DNA from: Candidatus Pelagisphaera phototrophica
GTDB lineage: Bacteria > Verrucomicrobiota > Verrucomicrobiia > Opitutales > Opitutaceae
Direction: 5' to 3'
DNA: 64,000 nt
NCBI RefSeq assembly: GCF_014529625.1
Contig: NZ_CP076039.1
Span: 3,596,001 to 3,660,000, forward strand
Below, piece by piece: positions 35,343 through 43,347 of the stretch (positions are counted from its first letter, which is position 1; each line of letters begins with the position of its first letter). The position numbers and the translations under genes were made by a program. Under the pieces are notes generated by a model that saw only the letters and a program-made list of their open reading frames with translations, was not told where the DNA came from and ran no database searches.

Positions 35343-35588
35343 ATGAAAATCTTTCAAATATTGAGGAAATTAATAGGCCACTTCCTTCATGCTAATGGTA
35401 ATTTGGGGGGCAACAAGAAAGCCGATATATCCATACCCCAGGTTGAATCAGTAAACAGATGCTATGAGAAATCTCAATTGATTGGAAAAACCCATTCTAA
35501 CTGTTTCGCATTTTTTTCCAACCTATTAACCTATACTCTCTGCTTAACAAATCTTTTACAAATCCAACACAAAGTGGCCTGGGATTAG
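35343..35588 (+). CDS. Small hypothetical ORF divergent from the nucleotidyltransferase gene
   Basis: 81 residues, ATG start, 14 bases from the start of the divergent operon. The N-terminus MKIFQILRKLIGHFLHANGN is amphipathic; no domain, no convincing signal peptide and no ribosome-binding site. I looked at it as a candidate precursor peptide but found no recognisable leader/core boundary. May be chance. Confidence 0.2.
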   Translation: MKIFQILRKLIGHFLHANGNLGGNKKADISIPQVESVNRCYEKSQLIGKTHSNCFAFFSNLLTYTLCLTNLLQIQHKVAWD

Positions 35589-35651
35589 CTGATATTTGGT
35601 TCTCTTCGATTAGCATAAGCCGAACTGCTTCCGTCATTCGTTTATCACTTA

Positions 35652-35795
35652 TCAATACGTGCTGACCGAGATGTTACTCGAAACTCGATGGAGGCTGGAA
35701 ACTCTTTGAGAGTCATACGCCAGCACTATCGGGAGCTCGCCAGGGAGGAAGAGGGTAAAGAGTATTTCGAGATTGGATTGGAGGGAACGAAATGA
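35652..35795 (+). pseudogene. C-terminal fragment of a tyrosine recombinase (integrase)
   Basis: This frame reads VTRNSMEAGNSLRVIRQHYR then ELAREEEGKEYFEIGLEGTK before a TGA. The pattern EAGNS...(I/V)xxHYRELA...(A/G)(K/W)(E)(Y/W)F is the tail of phage-type integrases, the HYRE Tyr being the family's catalytic tyrosine position. Nothing of the remaining catalytic domain is present. It lies 250 bases from tRNA-Leu and on the edge of the accessory region, so it probably records an integrated element. Confidence 0.6.
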
Positions 35796-35926
35796 GCGGC
35801 GTAAGAAAATCGGACATTCATGAATCAGAGTACAAGTTTGCTCGAATTCTGACTGATCCAGTCGAGATTGATTTGTGCTTACACCATGAGTTGACAAGGG
35901 AGAGAATTAAACGCGGTGACGGTTGA
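35792..35926 (+). CDS. Small ORF overlapping the integrase tail
   Basis: 44 residues (SGVRKSDIHESEYKFARILT, DPVEIDLCLHHELTRERIKR), starting in an ATGA overlap with the integrase stop, which suggests it was once co-translated with it. Charged, no membrane segment, no recognised domain. Confidence 0.3.
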   Translation: MSGVRKSDIHESEYKFARILTDPVEIDLCLHHELTRERIKRGDG

Positions 35927-35932
35927 ATCTTT

Positions 35933-35950
35933 GGAGCGGTGGTCGAGTGG
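35933..35950 (+). other. tRNA-Ser-like 5' fragment
   Basis: GGAGCGGTGGTCGAGTGG matches the acceptor and D-arm start of a bacterial tRNA-Ser; the match stops after the D-stem. Just downstream of the integrase tail, where a remnant attachment site would be expected. Could be chance. Confidence 0.25.
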
Positions 35951-36047
35951 CCCAAACTGAGTTTGGATTCTGGTTCTGCGTGGATGCTGTATGAACTATT
36001 TCAGTCTATCCGCAGGGAGCTGATAAATAGCTACTTGCGATAGGAAA

Positions 36048-36132
36048 TGGTGCCCAGGGGGGGACTCGAACCCCCACACCTCTCGATACCAGATCCTAAA
36101 TCTGGCGTGTCTACCAATTCCACCACCTAGGC
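36048..36132 (-). tRNA. tRNA-Leu (anticodon UAG)
   Basis: An 85-base cloverleaf on the minus strand with encoded CCA. Acceptor GCCTAGG pairs with CCTGGGC (one G-U), D-arm GTGGAATTGGTAGACAC, anticodon arm CCAGA TTTAGGA TCTGG with anticodon TAG, a long variable arm typical of class II tRNAs (TATCGAGAGGTG), and T-arm GGGGG TTCGAGT CCCCC. Confidence 0.96.
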
Positions 36133-36229
36133 CCGCAAAAATTGAAGATGAAAAGAAGATTCGTAATCATTGTGATGGCAACCTCTTTTTTCCAGGCGAT
36201 CGCCTTTTCAGCTGAGTAGCGATATACTT

Positions 36230-37269
36230 GAGTCAGGTTTCCGTTTCACTCCAACCAAAACATCCATCCGTAATGGACTGTCCTGAAACGTGCCCCCCCT
36301 CCTGCTTGGAATCTCTGGCTTCCTTCCACCAAATTGCTTTCAAGCATGAATCCGGCAGTCTCAGGATTGCTACTAAGAAACTGATCGGCCACTTTCCGGG
36401 CGTTAGCGGCCTATTGACGGTAGTCTTTGCCCGAGTTCGAATGTGAGCAATCAAGCAAGACGGGGCGCTGTGGAATACCGCTTGAAAGAGCAGTATGCGC
36501 TTCCTGCACCGATCGACTACCCAAATTCGGTCCGCTCTTTCATCCCCTGATAAAAATGTGAGCGTACGGGTTACCTCCGACGTTTGTGATTGAGGCCTCC
36601 CTTATGCGTCATTAGCAAAAAAACTATGGGGACGGTTCGCGGCTTTGATGGCGTTTATTGAGCTCAATGCCTCGCCTGCCAGGTTATTCTTCATTCCAAT
36701 TGGCATATCCAGACCCGCAGCAAGCTCTCGATGGATTTGGCTCTCGACCGTTAGTGCCCCGATGGAACCATAGGGAAGAAAGTCTTACTGATAAGGTGCC
36801 ACCATCGGATTGAGAAATTCGGTGGCGCACGGTTGCCCAAGCTCTGCTATGCTAGCAAGAATCGAACGAGCGAAACACAATCCGCCAACCGTGGCCGAAC
36901 TTCCTTCCAGTTCGGGATCATAAAGAAGTCCTTTCCAGCTAACTATGCTAAGCGGCTTTTCAAAATAGGTCGCATTACCAACAGAATATCTTCGCGGACT
37001 TCGCTGACTAATTTGACGATATGCTGAGCATAATCAAATGCTCCGCTCGTATCGCGGATTGAGCAAGGACCACAAACGACGAGTGGACGATGTTCGTCTA
37101 GGCCTCTAAGGATGTTCTGAATCTCCGCTCTCGAAGAGGACACGAGATCCTTTATTGTGGCCCGACAAGGGATTTGGTCCCTTAGATCTTGCGGAGAGGG
37201 AATCGGTAAGGAGCTCTGTCCTGTTTCCAATTCCATGGGAGTTTGTGGTTCAATGGTATAGGTTGTCAT
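36230..37269 (-). pseudogene. aroG: Decayed class I DAHP synthase (AroF/G/H type)
   Basis: Would make 3-deoxy-D-arabino-heptulosonate 7-phosphate, the first step of aromatic amino-acid synthesis. The first 98 codons are intact (VVCGPCSIRD and ILLVMR are diagnostic). Then the frame shifts by one base: the continuation TYFEKPLSIVSWKGLLYDPE is in another frame. Further on come GQPCATEFLNPMVAPYQ, an in-frame TAA, DFLPYGSIGALTVESQIHRE, LAAGLDMPIGMKNNLAGEAL, more frame changes around 36550-36600, and a C-terminal block SGQSITDGCFGWSETET near 36240. At least three independent lesions, so a real pseudogene and not one sequencing error. Its attenuator leader upstream is still perfect. Confidence 0.88.
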
Positions 37270-37287
37270 GGCGATACTGGTAGAAAC

Positions 37288-37328
37288 GCAAAAAGCCCTG
37301 GATTCTATAAGAACCCAGGGCTTTTTGC
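37288..37328 (-). terminator. Attenuator-type terminator hairpin upstream of the DAHP synthase remnant
   Basis: GCAAAAAGCCCTGG and CCAGGGCTTTTTGC are a perfect 14-bp inverted repeat (37288-37301, 37315-37328); the loop extends the stem with TTCT-ATA-AGAA. A run of T's lies in the stem's descending arm on both strands. It sits between the leader peptide stop (37359) and the aroG start (37269), 19 bases before the latter. Position and form fit transcription attenuation; it may also act as a terminator on the plus strand. Confidence 0.85.
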
Positions 37329-37358
37329 TAAAATGGCAGTTTACTTAAATGTGCACGA

Positions 37359-37430
37359 TCAGCCAGCCTCGGGGTCTTTCCAGAAGAAATAAAACCAAAA
37401 ATAAGCTGGGTTGGCTGCTAGTGCACGCAT
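37359..37430 (-). CDS. Aromatic-rich leader peptide of the DAHP synthase attenuator
   Basis: 23 codons, ATG at 37430 to TGA at 37361-37359. The peptide contains eight consecutive aromatic residues, YFWFYFFW, flanked by MRALAANPA and KDPEAG: all three end-products of the pathway are sampled. Ribosome stalling at Tyr, Phe or Trp codons would control formation of the terminator hairpin 30 bases downstream. An upstream pairing is also visible: GTGCAC...CAGCC in the leader (37426-37413) with GGCTG...GTGCAC (37364-37351) around its stop codon, 11 of 14 positions, the usual protector stem. No ribosome-binding site is obvious. The controlled gene is now a pseudogene. Confidence 0.85.
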   Translation of the reverse strand: MRALAANPAYFWFYFFWKDPEAG

Positions 37431-37651
37431 TGGGGACGCAGAGTACGACGCCGTGTAACCCGCTGTAAATCCAATTCTCCAGAACAACGACACAGTCGTA
37501 TTTCCACCGAAGCTGCCGCATCATTTCAGCATTAGAGGGAACCCGCTAGTCGATCGCATTTCAACGATTGTATGGCTATTTCGGGGAAATGCCTATTTTC
37601 CACTCGCAATCATCGATTCCGATCATTCTCTCAATGGACAAGTCGTAACGT
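37431..37651. other. Intergenic region between the aro leader and the tolC-like gene
   Basis: Should hold the leader promoter (minus strand) and the tolC-like promoter (plus strand). No distinct promoter or repeat recognised. Confidence 0.4.
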
Positions 37652-39034
37652 ATGCTGGAGAGGATTTCATTGAAACTGATTGGATTACTCAGAGCCCTAT
37701 TCGCCGTCACCCTTTTCTCAGCGGCAACCGCGAGGACCTACGCTAGTGAGGTGAAGCTGTCTGAGCACTTGCCGGAAAACTCAATCAGTGGTCTTAGAGC
37801 ACTACTCGAAGCGGCAATGACTGAAGCTGAGAGCATCCAGCTGCGAGACCTTGTCGAGCGGGATTTCGAGGGGCGGAAGATCGTTGCTAAATCTGCCAAG
37901 AATCCACAATTACGGACAAATGTTACCTTGCGGAAGGAACAAGACTTCGAAAGGGACGATTCCGAAATCAGCGATCGGCTCCTTTATTCACTCACCCTTT
38001 CGAAATCACTCTTCCACTGGGGAGCGCTCGAAGCAAACCGGGCTAAAGGAAACCTCAATCTGGAAATCGAAGAACTGAAAACCTTCGAAGCCTATCGGAA
38101 GTTAGCACTGGATATTAGAAAAAAATACCTGGCAATTCTGGTAGCGCAAAAGGATGCTGATCTCGGACAGCGAAACCTCGAACGGGCTCAGGCGCGGGTC
38201 GAATTGGAGCGGGAACGCCTAAAGGCCGGAACGGCGTCTACGATTCAAGTCTACAATCTGGAAGTCGCCCTCAACTCAGCCGAGCTCGACCTAATGAAGA
38301 AAAAAAACACCCTTGCTGATCAAATTGATCTAATCGCAAGGCTTTCTGGAGTTCCTTCCGAAGAGATTTCATCTGGGCTACTTTCAGAAATTCCGCGGCA
38401 AGCCATTTTGAATGCCTCAGAAATCGCCTCTATCGAACAGCTCTTCGATGAACGGTTGAACCAAGGTCTTTCCGTGCAGACCCAAGCCAAATCATTAGAG
38501 TTTTCAGAGAAAGATCTGCACATTTCAAATCAGCGTCTTAAACCAAAGATCGGATTGTCGGTCGGTTTAACACAATACGAAATGGATGAAATCGGAAGAC
38601 GAAGAGCTGAAGAGATCGTATATGCCGGAATCACAATTGGCTGGAGCCTATTCGACGGCAGGGCCACTAGAGGAAACAAAATCTCAGCTATGGCCCGCAT
38701 AGAACACGTCAAACGTCAACTCGAGTCAGCAAAGTCAACCTACGAGTTCAATCTTCAGCGCACCAAAAAGCTGCTAGACTTGAACGCGCGGATTCTGGAA
38801 CGGGATGAGGAAGCGCTAAACCAGGCATCAAACTATCTACACGATACGAAGAAGGACTTCGAAACCGGTCGTGCGTCACCCGATGACCTTGAAAAAGTTG
38901 AGATCGCATTTGCAACGCAGGAAGTACGAACCAATCGGTCACGGTCCGAATACCACAATGCGCTCGCAAACATTTCCTCACTCCTAGGCTTCGATACATT
39001 CGCCCAGAAATTTATCGATCAACGGAGCCAATAA
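37652..39034 (+). CDS. TolC-family outer-membrane efflux protein
   Basis: 460 residues: a signal peptide (ISLKLIGLLRALFAVTLFSA, cleaved near TYA-S), then the two internally repeated halves of the outer-membrane efflux family with long coiled-coil helices (AYRKLALDIRKKYLAILVAQ, EHVKRQLESAKSTYEFNLQR) and the strand pairs KIGLSVGLTQYEM and AGITIGWSLFDG. It forms a trimeric channel through the outer membrane and periplasm. The HlyD-like adaptor gene follows after 22 bases. No inner-membrane pump gene is in the neighbourhood. Divergent from the aro leader. Confidence 0.9.
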   Translation: MLERISLKLIGLLRALFAVTLFSAATARTYASEVKLSEHLPENSISGLRALLEAAMTEAESIQLRDLVERDFEGRKIVAKSAKNPQLRTNVTLRKEQDFERDDSEISDRLLYSLTLSKSLFHWGALEANRAKGNLNLEIEELKTFEAYRKLALDIRKKYLAILVAQKDADLGQRNLERAQARVELERERLKAGTASTIQVYNLEVALNSAELDLMKKKNTLADQIDLIARLSGVPSEEISSGLLSEIPRQAILNASEIASIEQLFDERLNQGLSVQTQAKSLEFSEKDLHISNQRLKPKIGLSVGLTQYEMDEIGRRRAEEIVYAGITIGWSLFDGRATRGNKISAMARIEHVKRQLESAKSTYEFNLQRTKKLLDLNARILERDEEALNQASNYLHDTKKDFETGRASPDDLEKVEIAFATQEVRTNRSRSEYHNALANISSLLGFDTFAQKFIDQRSQ

Positions 39035-39056
39035 CGAAAGAATTTAGTAACTCGAA

Positions 39057-40169
39057 ATGAAAGTTAGCACTGTATTCAAGATTCTGATCCCCGTCGCAGC
39101 CCTTCTAGTAATTGGGTTTCTTCTATTCTCACGGTCTATTCCCATTGCGATCGTAACTGAAACCGAGAGAGGCATAGCCGTCAACGCAGTGCCCGGTACC
39201 ATTAATGTGCTAGCTGAAAAGGAAATGTTCATAAAGGGTGAACATGGGGGTCGCGTCATCAATTCCAACCTCGAAAAGGGAGGAACCGTCACTGCCGGTG
39301 AAGTCCTAATCGTCCTGGATACAGGGGATATTGATCTCGAGATAGAAAAAGCGGAGAACGAATTGAGCCGCGCCCAACGCAATCTTGAAATCCAATCTCC
39401 CTTGGAGCTTTCTCTCGAGACCCACAAAGATGCACTTGAAGACGTACAGTTCCGGTTTAACAATGGCGGTGTGCGGGAAATGGACCTCAGAAAATACCAA
39501 CGAGCCGTGGAAAAGGCGGAGGACGATATCGCCCGGGAAAAGTTAACGAACGAAGAAACGCTGCAAAATCTGGAGAACGCGATTAAGAGTCTCAAACGGC
39601 AAAAGGAGAAAATGACGATCATCTCGCCGATTGACGGAATTGTCACCGAAGTCCACGCCCATGACGGGGATTTAATCAGCGGTGGCTACCAGGTAGCCAA
39701 AGTCGTTTCGCAGACGCGCATAGTGGAAATGAAAGTAAGCGAGGAACATTTTGTTGGCATTGGACCGGGAATGCCTGCCCAAGTTTCTTTCCTGGGAATT
39801 GAACTCGAGCAATTCGACGCGAAAGTGGCGAAAATCATTCCGGTTGCCGATCCAAGAACACAGCGATTCACCGTTCATTTAGAAGTAAACATTGAAAGAG
39901 AACGCCTCGATCCAGGACTCACGGGAGATGCCGTAATCACTCTCAACGAACACGAAGACGCCCTCCTCATTCCTCGACAGGCAGTCGTTAGAAATGACGT
40001 GCTCGTAGTTAAAGATGGAATCGTATCACGAAAAAAAATACAGCTCGGGTACACTAGTGTGACAATGATCGAGGTGCTTGATGGCCTTTCAGATGGAGAT
40101 CAAGTGATCGTTGAAAACCTGCACCTTTTCGACGATGGAGACCGCGTTAAAGTAGTCCCTAAAAGCTAG
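39057..40169 (+). CDS. Periplasmic adaptor (HlyD/RND membrane-fusion family)
   Basis: 370 residues: an N-terminal membrane anchor (about 8-25, ILIPVAALLVIGFLLFS), a biotinyl-lipoyl domain with GEVLIVLDTGDIDLE, a coiled-coil hairpin (KAENELSRAQRNLEIQ; LQNLENAIKSLKRQKEKM), the second lipoyl half TIISPIDGIVTEVHAHDGDL, and beta-barrel and membrane-proximal domains (AKIIPVADPRTQRFTVHLEV; LIPRQAVVRND). It joins an inner-membrane transporter to the TolC-like channel encoded just upstream. Transporter gene not adjacent; the next gene downstream is convergent. Confidence 0.92.
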   Translation: MKVSTVFKILIPVAALLVIGFLLFSRSIPIAIVTETERGIAVNAVPGTINVLAEKEMFIKGEHGGRVINSNLEKGGTVTAGEVLIVLDTGDIDLEIEKAENELSRAQRNLEIQSPLELSLETHKDALEDVQFRFNNGGVREMDLRKYQRAVEKAEDDIAREKLTNEETLQNLENAIKSLKRQKEKMTIISPIDGIVTEVHAHDGDLISGGYQVAKVVSQTRIVEMKVSEEHFVGIGPGMPAQVSFLGIELEQFDAKVAKIIPVADPRTQRFTVHLEVNIERERLDPGLTGDAVITLNEHEDALLIPRQAVVRNDVLVVKDGIVSRKKIQLGYTSVTMIEVLDGLSDGDQVIVENLHLFDDGDRVKVVPKS

Positions 40170-40178
40170 GCAGCACGC

Positions 40179-41084
40179 CTACCACAAAGGAGCCACATAC
40201 TCGCCTTGGGCGAACAGTTTAGCAATCTCCTCTTTCACGTGAGGCAAGTCTTCGCGGTGAGTCACCCCCAGCCATCGACTGGAGCAATCCAGTATACGGG
40301 CCTTCACCTTTCCCGCCTGCAACAGTGAGTCCACCGCAAAAGGCAAATAGAACTCTTCTTGGGTAGCGACATCGTATCGATCTAAGAATGCCTCTAGAAG
40401 GTTCTCCAGCGAAGACGTGAACGACGCTGGAAATCCCCAGCAATTAAGCGAAACCCGATCATCACGCCTCAGCGTGATCTCTCGATTCGATCCATTTAGA
40501 GCTAAAATCGATCCTGTATTTTCATCACTACGAATCTGGGTGTGCTCTTCCACTGAATCGAGCGTCATCCCATCCGATGAATGGCAGATTCCCCTAGAAA
40601 CCGTTCCATTCTCAGACAATGTATTCTCAAGCTCGTATCCGACCAATGCGTACTCGTTCGCGGAGTCCTCCAGCTGGCCTAGGAACGAACCCAACGATTG
40701 AAAGGCGCTCCTACCATAAAAATCATCTGCATTAATCACGGCAAATGGGGCATCGAGCGCTTGGCGAGCAGAATAAACGGCATGCCCCGTCCCCCAAGGC
40801 TTTTCCCGATTCGCCGCCAGCTCTTGTCGACAAGGCAGGTCACTCGCGTTCTGGAAAGCGAACTCCACCTCTACCTGGCCCGCATATCGATCTCGCACCA
40901 CGCTAAATGCCGACGCCATTTCCTCCCGAATTACGAATACCACCTTTCCAAATCCACTTTCGAGGGCGTCGAAAACGGAAAAATCGAGGATCCACTCACC
41001 ATTGGGCCCCACTGGTTCGATTTGCTTGAGGCCTCCAAAACGACTTCCCATTCCAGCCGCCAGTACGAGCAATATTGGTTTCAT
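40179..41084 (-). CDS. Sugar nucleotidyltransferase-like protein
   Basis: 301 residues. Nucleotidyltransferase fold beginning with the signature LVLAAGMGSRFGGLKQIEPV, followed by VIREEMASAF, GTGHAVYSARQALDAPFAVI with the metal-site DxD as NADDFYG, and VEEHTQIRSDEN. Resembles the glucose-1-phosphate/hexose-1-phosphate nucleotidyltransferase group in which the C-terminal domain is reduced. The ATG at 41084 puts the glycine-rich signature at the N-terminus as usual; the longer frame starts with TTG. Convergent with the adaptor gene, 9 bases apart. The sugar is not predictable. Confidence 0.82.
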   Translation of the reverse strand: MKPILLVLAAGMGSRFGGLKQIEPVGPNGEWILDFSVFDALESGFGKVVFVIREEMASAFSVVRDRYAGQVEVEFAFQNASDLPCRQELAANREKPWGTGHAVYSARQALDAPFAVINADDFYGRSAFQSLGSFLGQLEDSANEYALVGYELENTLSENGTVSRGICHSSDGMTLDSVEEHTQIRSDENTGSILALNGSNREITLRRDDRVSLNCWGFPASFTSSLENLLEAFLDRYDVATQEEFYLPFAVDSLLQAGKVKARILDCSSRWLGVTHREDLPHVKEEIAKLFAQGEYVAPLW

Positions 41085-41219
41085 CGATCGCTTGATTGCG
41101 TCTCCCGACCTGGTTTGCAAACGATAAATCCCCGCGGCCTACTTTTCACCACTGCCTTACCAAAACCATGCTTGCCACTAGGAAGATAGCCACTTACCTG
41201 TGGTGCTTTTAAGGAGGCA

Positions 41220-41597
41220 ATGGAATCAAAGTACTTGGGAAAATCAGTCAAACAACCCATAGAGGAGCTGGACACTTTCCCAGCTCCTGAAGGGATAACA
41301 CAGGTTAGGATGACCTCTGACGAAGTCACCAGTTCGTGCCCCGTAACAGGACAACCCGATTTCTATACGGTCAGAATCGAGTACTTCCCCCAATCTCTCT
41401 GTATCGAATCCAAAAGCCTGAAGCTTTACTTGTGGTCATTCGCTTCGCGTGCCGTTTTTGCCGAGAAGCTAGCAGCGGAAATACGGGATCGAGTCGTCAA
41501 CGATATTTCCCCAAAAAGCTGCAGCGTTACGACGATTCAGAAATCCCGCGGAGGGATCAGCATAGAAACCATTGCCTCATTTCCCTTTCCCGAATAA
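41220..41597 (+). CDS. queF: NADPH-dependent 7-cyano-7-deazaguanine reductase (preQ0 reductase)
   Basis: Reduces the nitrile of preQ0 to preQ1 in queuosine synthesis. 125 residues, the short unimodular form. Signature ESKSLKLYLWSF with the substrate-binding Glu, catalytic Cys in TSSCPVTGQPDFY, and the C-terminal RGGISIETIASFP. A strong ribosome-binding site AAGGAGG lies 2 bases before ATG 41220 (41211-41217). Followed after 23 bases by a membrane protein gene. No preQ1 riboswitch was recognised upstream. Confidence 0.96.
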   Translation: MESKYLGKSVKQPIEELDTFPAPEGITQVRMTSDEVTSSCPVTGQPDFYTVRIEYFPQSLCIESKSLKLYLWSFASRAVFAEKLAAEIRDRVVNDISPKSCSVTTIQKSRGGISIETIASFPFPE

Positions 41598-41620
41598 CCG
41601 CTTTCCGGAACGAAAATTGT

Positions 41621-42430
41621 ATGACTATTCTGGATAAGCTCGAACGAAAACTAGGGGCCTACGCGATACCCAATATCGCTATGTACATCGTCATCGGTCA
41701 GGTGGCGATCTGGCTACTGGCCATGAGCACGCTAAATCCCGACAAAACGAGCCCGCTTCTCGAACTCATGGTTTTCGATTCCCGGCTGGTCCTGCAAGGT
41801 GAGATTTGGCGGGCATTCGCTTTTCCCTTTTTCCCACCCGCGGTCGGAAGCATGCTTTTCCTGTTTTTCGCTTGGTATATTTTCTACATGGTAACCAGCG
41901 CGTTAGAAGGTCAATGGGGCGCTTTTCGGCTCAACGTGTACCTAATCGTAGGGGCCTTTCTAGGAATGGCTGTCGGCTTTCTCATGCCAGGCTACCCGAT
42001 CACCAACTTCATCTGGAGCCAAACAACATTCCTCGCTTTCGCCTACCTATTCCCCGATTTTGAATTTCGCCTTTTCTTCATTCTTCCCGTAAAAGTGAGA
42101 TGGCTGGGATGGCTCAGTTGGGGGATGCTCCTGATATTCTTCTTTAGTTCTGGGTGGCAGGGCAAAGTATTCATCACCGCCAGCGTATCCAATTACTTCC
42201 TGTTTTTCGGGAAAGACATTATGCTAACGCTCAAGTCGAAAAAAAGGGTAGCGGTCATAAAGGCTGAAAAAGAGAAATTCGAAGCAGAACCCTTTCACAT
42301 TTGCGAACAATGCGGCGCCACTGACAAATCCCATCCGGATCGCGATTTTCGCTACCGGAACGAATCGTGCATTTGCGAAGCGTGCCTATCCGCTGAAAAC
42401 ACAAGTGCTGAACCGGAATCGACCAGCTAA
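41621..42430 (+). CDS. Rhomboid-like membrane protein with C-terminal Cys4 zinc ribbon
   Basis: 269 residues; the longer upstream frame overlaps queF and is a shadow. Five to six membrane helices (for example IAMYIVIGQVAIWLLAMSTL, MLFLFFAWYIFYMVTSALEG, LIVGAFLGMAVGFLMPGYPI) arranged as in the rhomboid family, including a WR(AF)FAFPF element after the first helix, but the GxSG serine motif and the catalytic His are not seen, so it is probably a non-catalytic relative. The C-terminal 40 residues hold CEQCGATDKSHPDRDFRYR and CICEACL, a likely zinc ribbon facing the cytoplasm. Function unknown. Confidence 0.7.
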   Translation: MTILDKLERKLGAYAIPNIAMYIVIGQVAIWLLAMSTLNPDKTSPLLELMVFDSRLVLQGEIWRAFAFPFFPPAVGSMLFLFFAWYIFYMVTSALEGQWGAFRLNVYLIVGAFLGMAVGFLMPGYPITNFIWSQTTFLAFAYLFPDFEFRLFFILPVKVRWLGWLSWGMLLIFFFSSGWQGKVFITASVSNYFLFFGKDIMLTLKSKKRVAVIKAEKEKFEAEPFHICEQCGATDKSHPDRDFRYRNESCICEACLSAENTSAEPESTS

Positions 42431-42434
42431 AGAG

Positions 42435-43328
42435 CTAACGCCACGTTCCCAAGCGGTCGCCCATCTTTGAATACACTTCTATTGACCTGCTCGACTGTGC
42501 AACAAGATCATCGGCTAAGTCCACCCGGCCTTTTTCAAAAAAGGTCGCCACACACGAACCTCCAAAGGCGAAATAGCCAAGCTCGCCTCCTTTCGCCACG
42601 CTCTCGCCTTTTCCTCTCGTCATATGAATACGGCCCACGCAAGTAGCCCCAATCGCGACGAAAGCGACTAACCCTCGATGTTCCGTTTCAATCAACGTCA
42701 GTACGCGCTTGTTCTCCCACAAATAGGACAGTTTCCTGCGAAGTGCGATCGGGCTCACACTGAAAAGCGAGCCCCCAATCAACTTCTGGTTTACCAGTTT
42801 TCCAGCGACCGGCGCGTGAAATCGGTGATAGTCGACAGGACAAAGTCTTGAAATCACTGCAGATCCTCGCGAAAAGGTATCCGCTAGCTCATCACTTCCT
42901 AGAAATGCGATTAGGTCAAACGCTTGCCCTTTGACATAAACGCTTTCGAGACTTGAGAGGTCTGGAATTGCAATGTGTCGCCCATCCGCAGGAAAGCAAA
43001 CCGTCTCCTCTCCCCCAGATAGTGGACGGGCCGAAGGTTTTAGCTTTCGGTAGAAGAACTCATTAAAGGTGCCGAAACTTTCCTTCGATTCGACACACTC
43101 CTCCATATCTATCCCGTAGTCTTCAATAAACGGCCCCACTTTTGATTGGCTACTGGATCGATCCATTCGCCAACCGTACCAGTTGTTGAACAAGGAACGC
43201 TTTACGAGAACATTCAACGCCAGTCGACCGAACGGGTTCTCGTAGGTCCATCTTAAATACGATTCGCCGTATACCGTCTCGGTTTCAATCGCCTGATTGT
43301 ACCGATTGAAATATCGTATAGGATCCAT
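42435..43328 (-). CDS. psd: Phosphatidylserine decarboxylase
   Basis: Makes phosphatidylethanolamine from phosphatidylserine. 297 residues, the size of the proenzyme. Motifs: TFNEFFYRKLKPSARPL, FPADGRHIAIPDL, LCPVDYHRFHAPVAGKLV with the metal/acid His, GATCVGRIHMTRGKGE, and the autocleavage site as FGGSCVATFFEKGR, where Ser becomes the pyruvoyl group (GGST in many homologues; here GGSC). ATG at 43328 is used; the longer frame starts with TTG inside the preceding gene. 19 bases after asnS, same strand. Confidence 0.93.
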   Translation of the reverse strand: MDPIRYFNRYNQAIETETVYGESYLRWTYENPFGRLALNVLVKRSLFNNWYGWRMDRSSSQSKVGPFIEDYGIDMEECVESKESFGTFNEFFYRKLKPSARPLSGGEETVCFPADGRHIAIPDLSSLESVYVKGQAFDLIAFLGSDELADTFSRGSAVISRLCPVDYHRFHAPVAGKLVNQKLIGGSLFSVSPIALRRKLSYLWENKRVLTLIETEHRGLVAFVAIGATCVGRIHMTRGKGESVAKGGELGYFAFGGSCVATFFEKGRVDLADDLVAQSSRSIEVYSKMGDRLGTWR

Positions 43329-43347
43329 AAGCGAAACTGGAAATGCT

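Noticed and set aside
35343-35588. Precursor peptide for the PqqD/HprK operon
   Set aside because: The ORF is on the opposite strand, lacks a leader/core boundary and a ribosome-binding site; kept only as a hypothetical ORF.
41130-41219. preQ1 riboswitch upstream of queF
   Set aside because: The leader lacks the preQ1-I stem and A-rich tail pattern; only a strong ribosome-binding site is seen.
41336-41620. N-terminal extension of the rhomboid-like gene
   Set aside because: It is the out-of-frame shadow of queF; ATG 41621 fits the membrane protein start.
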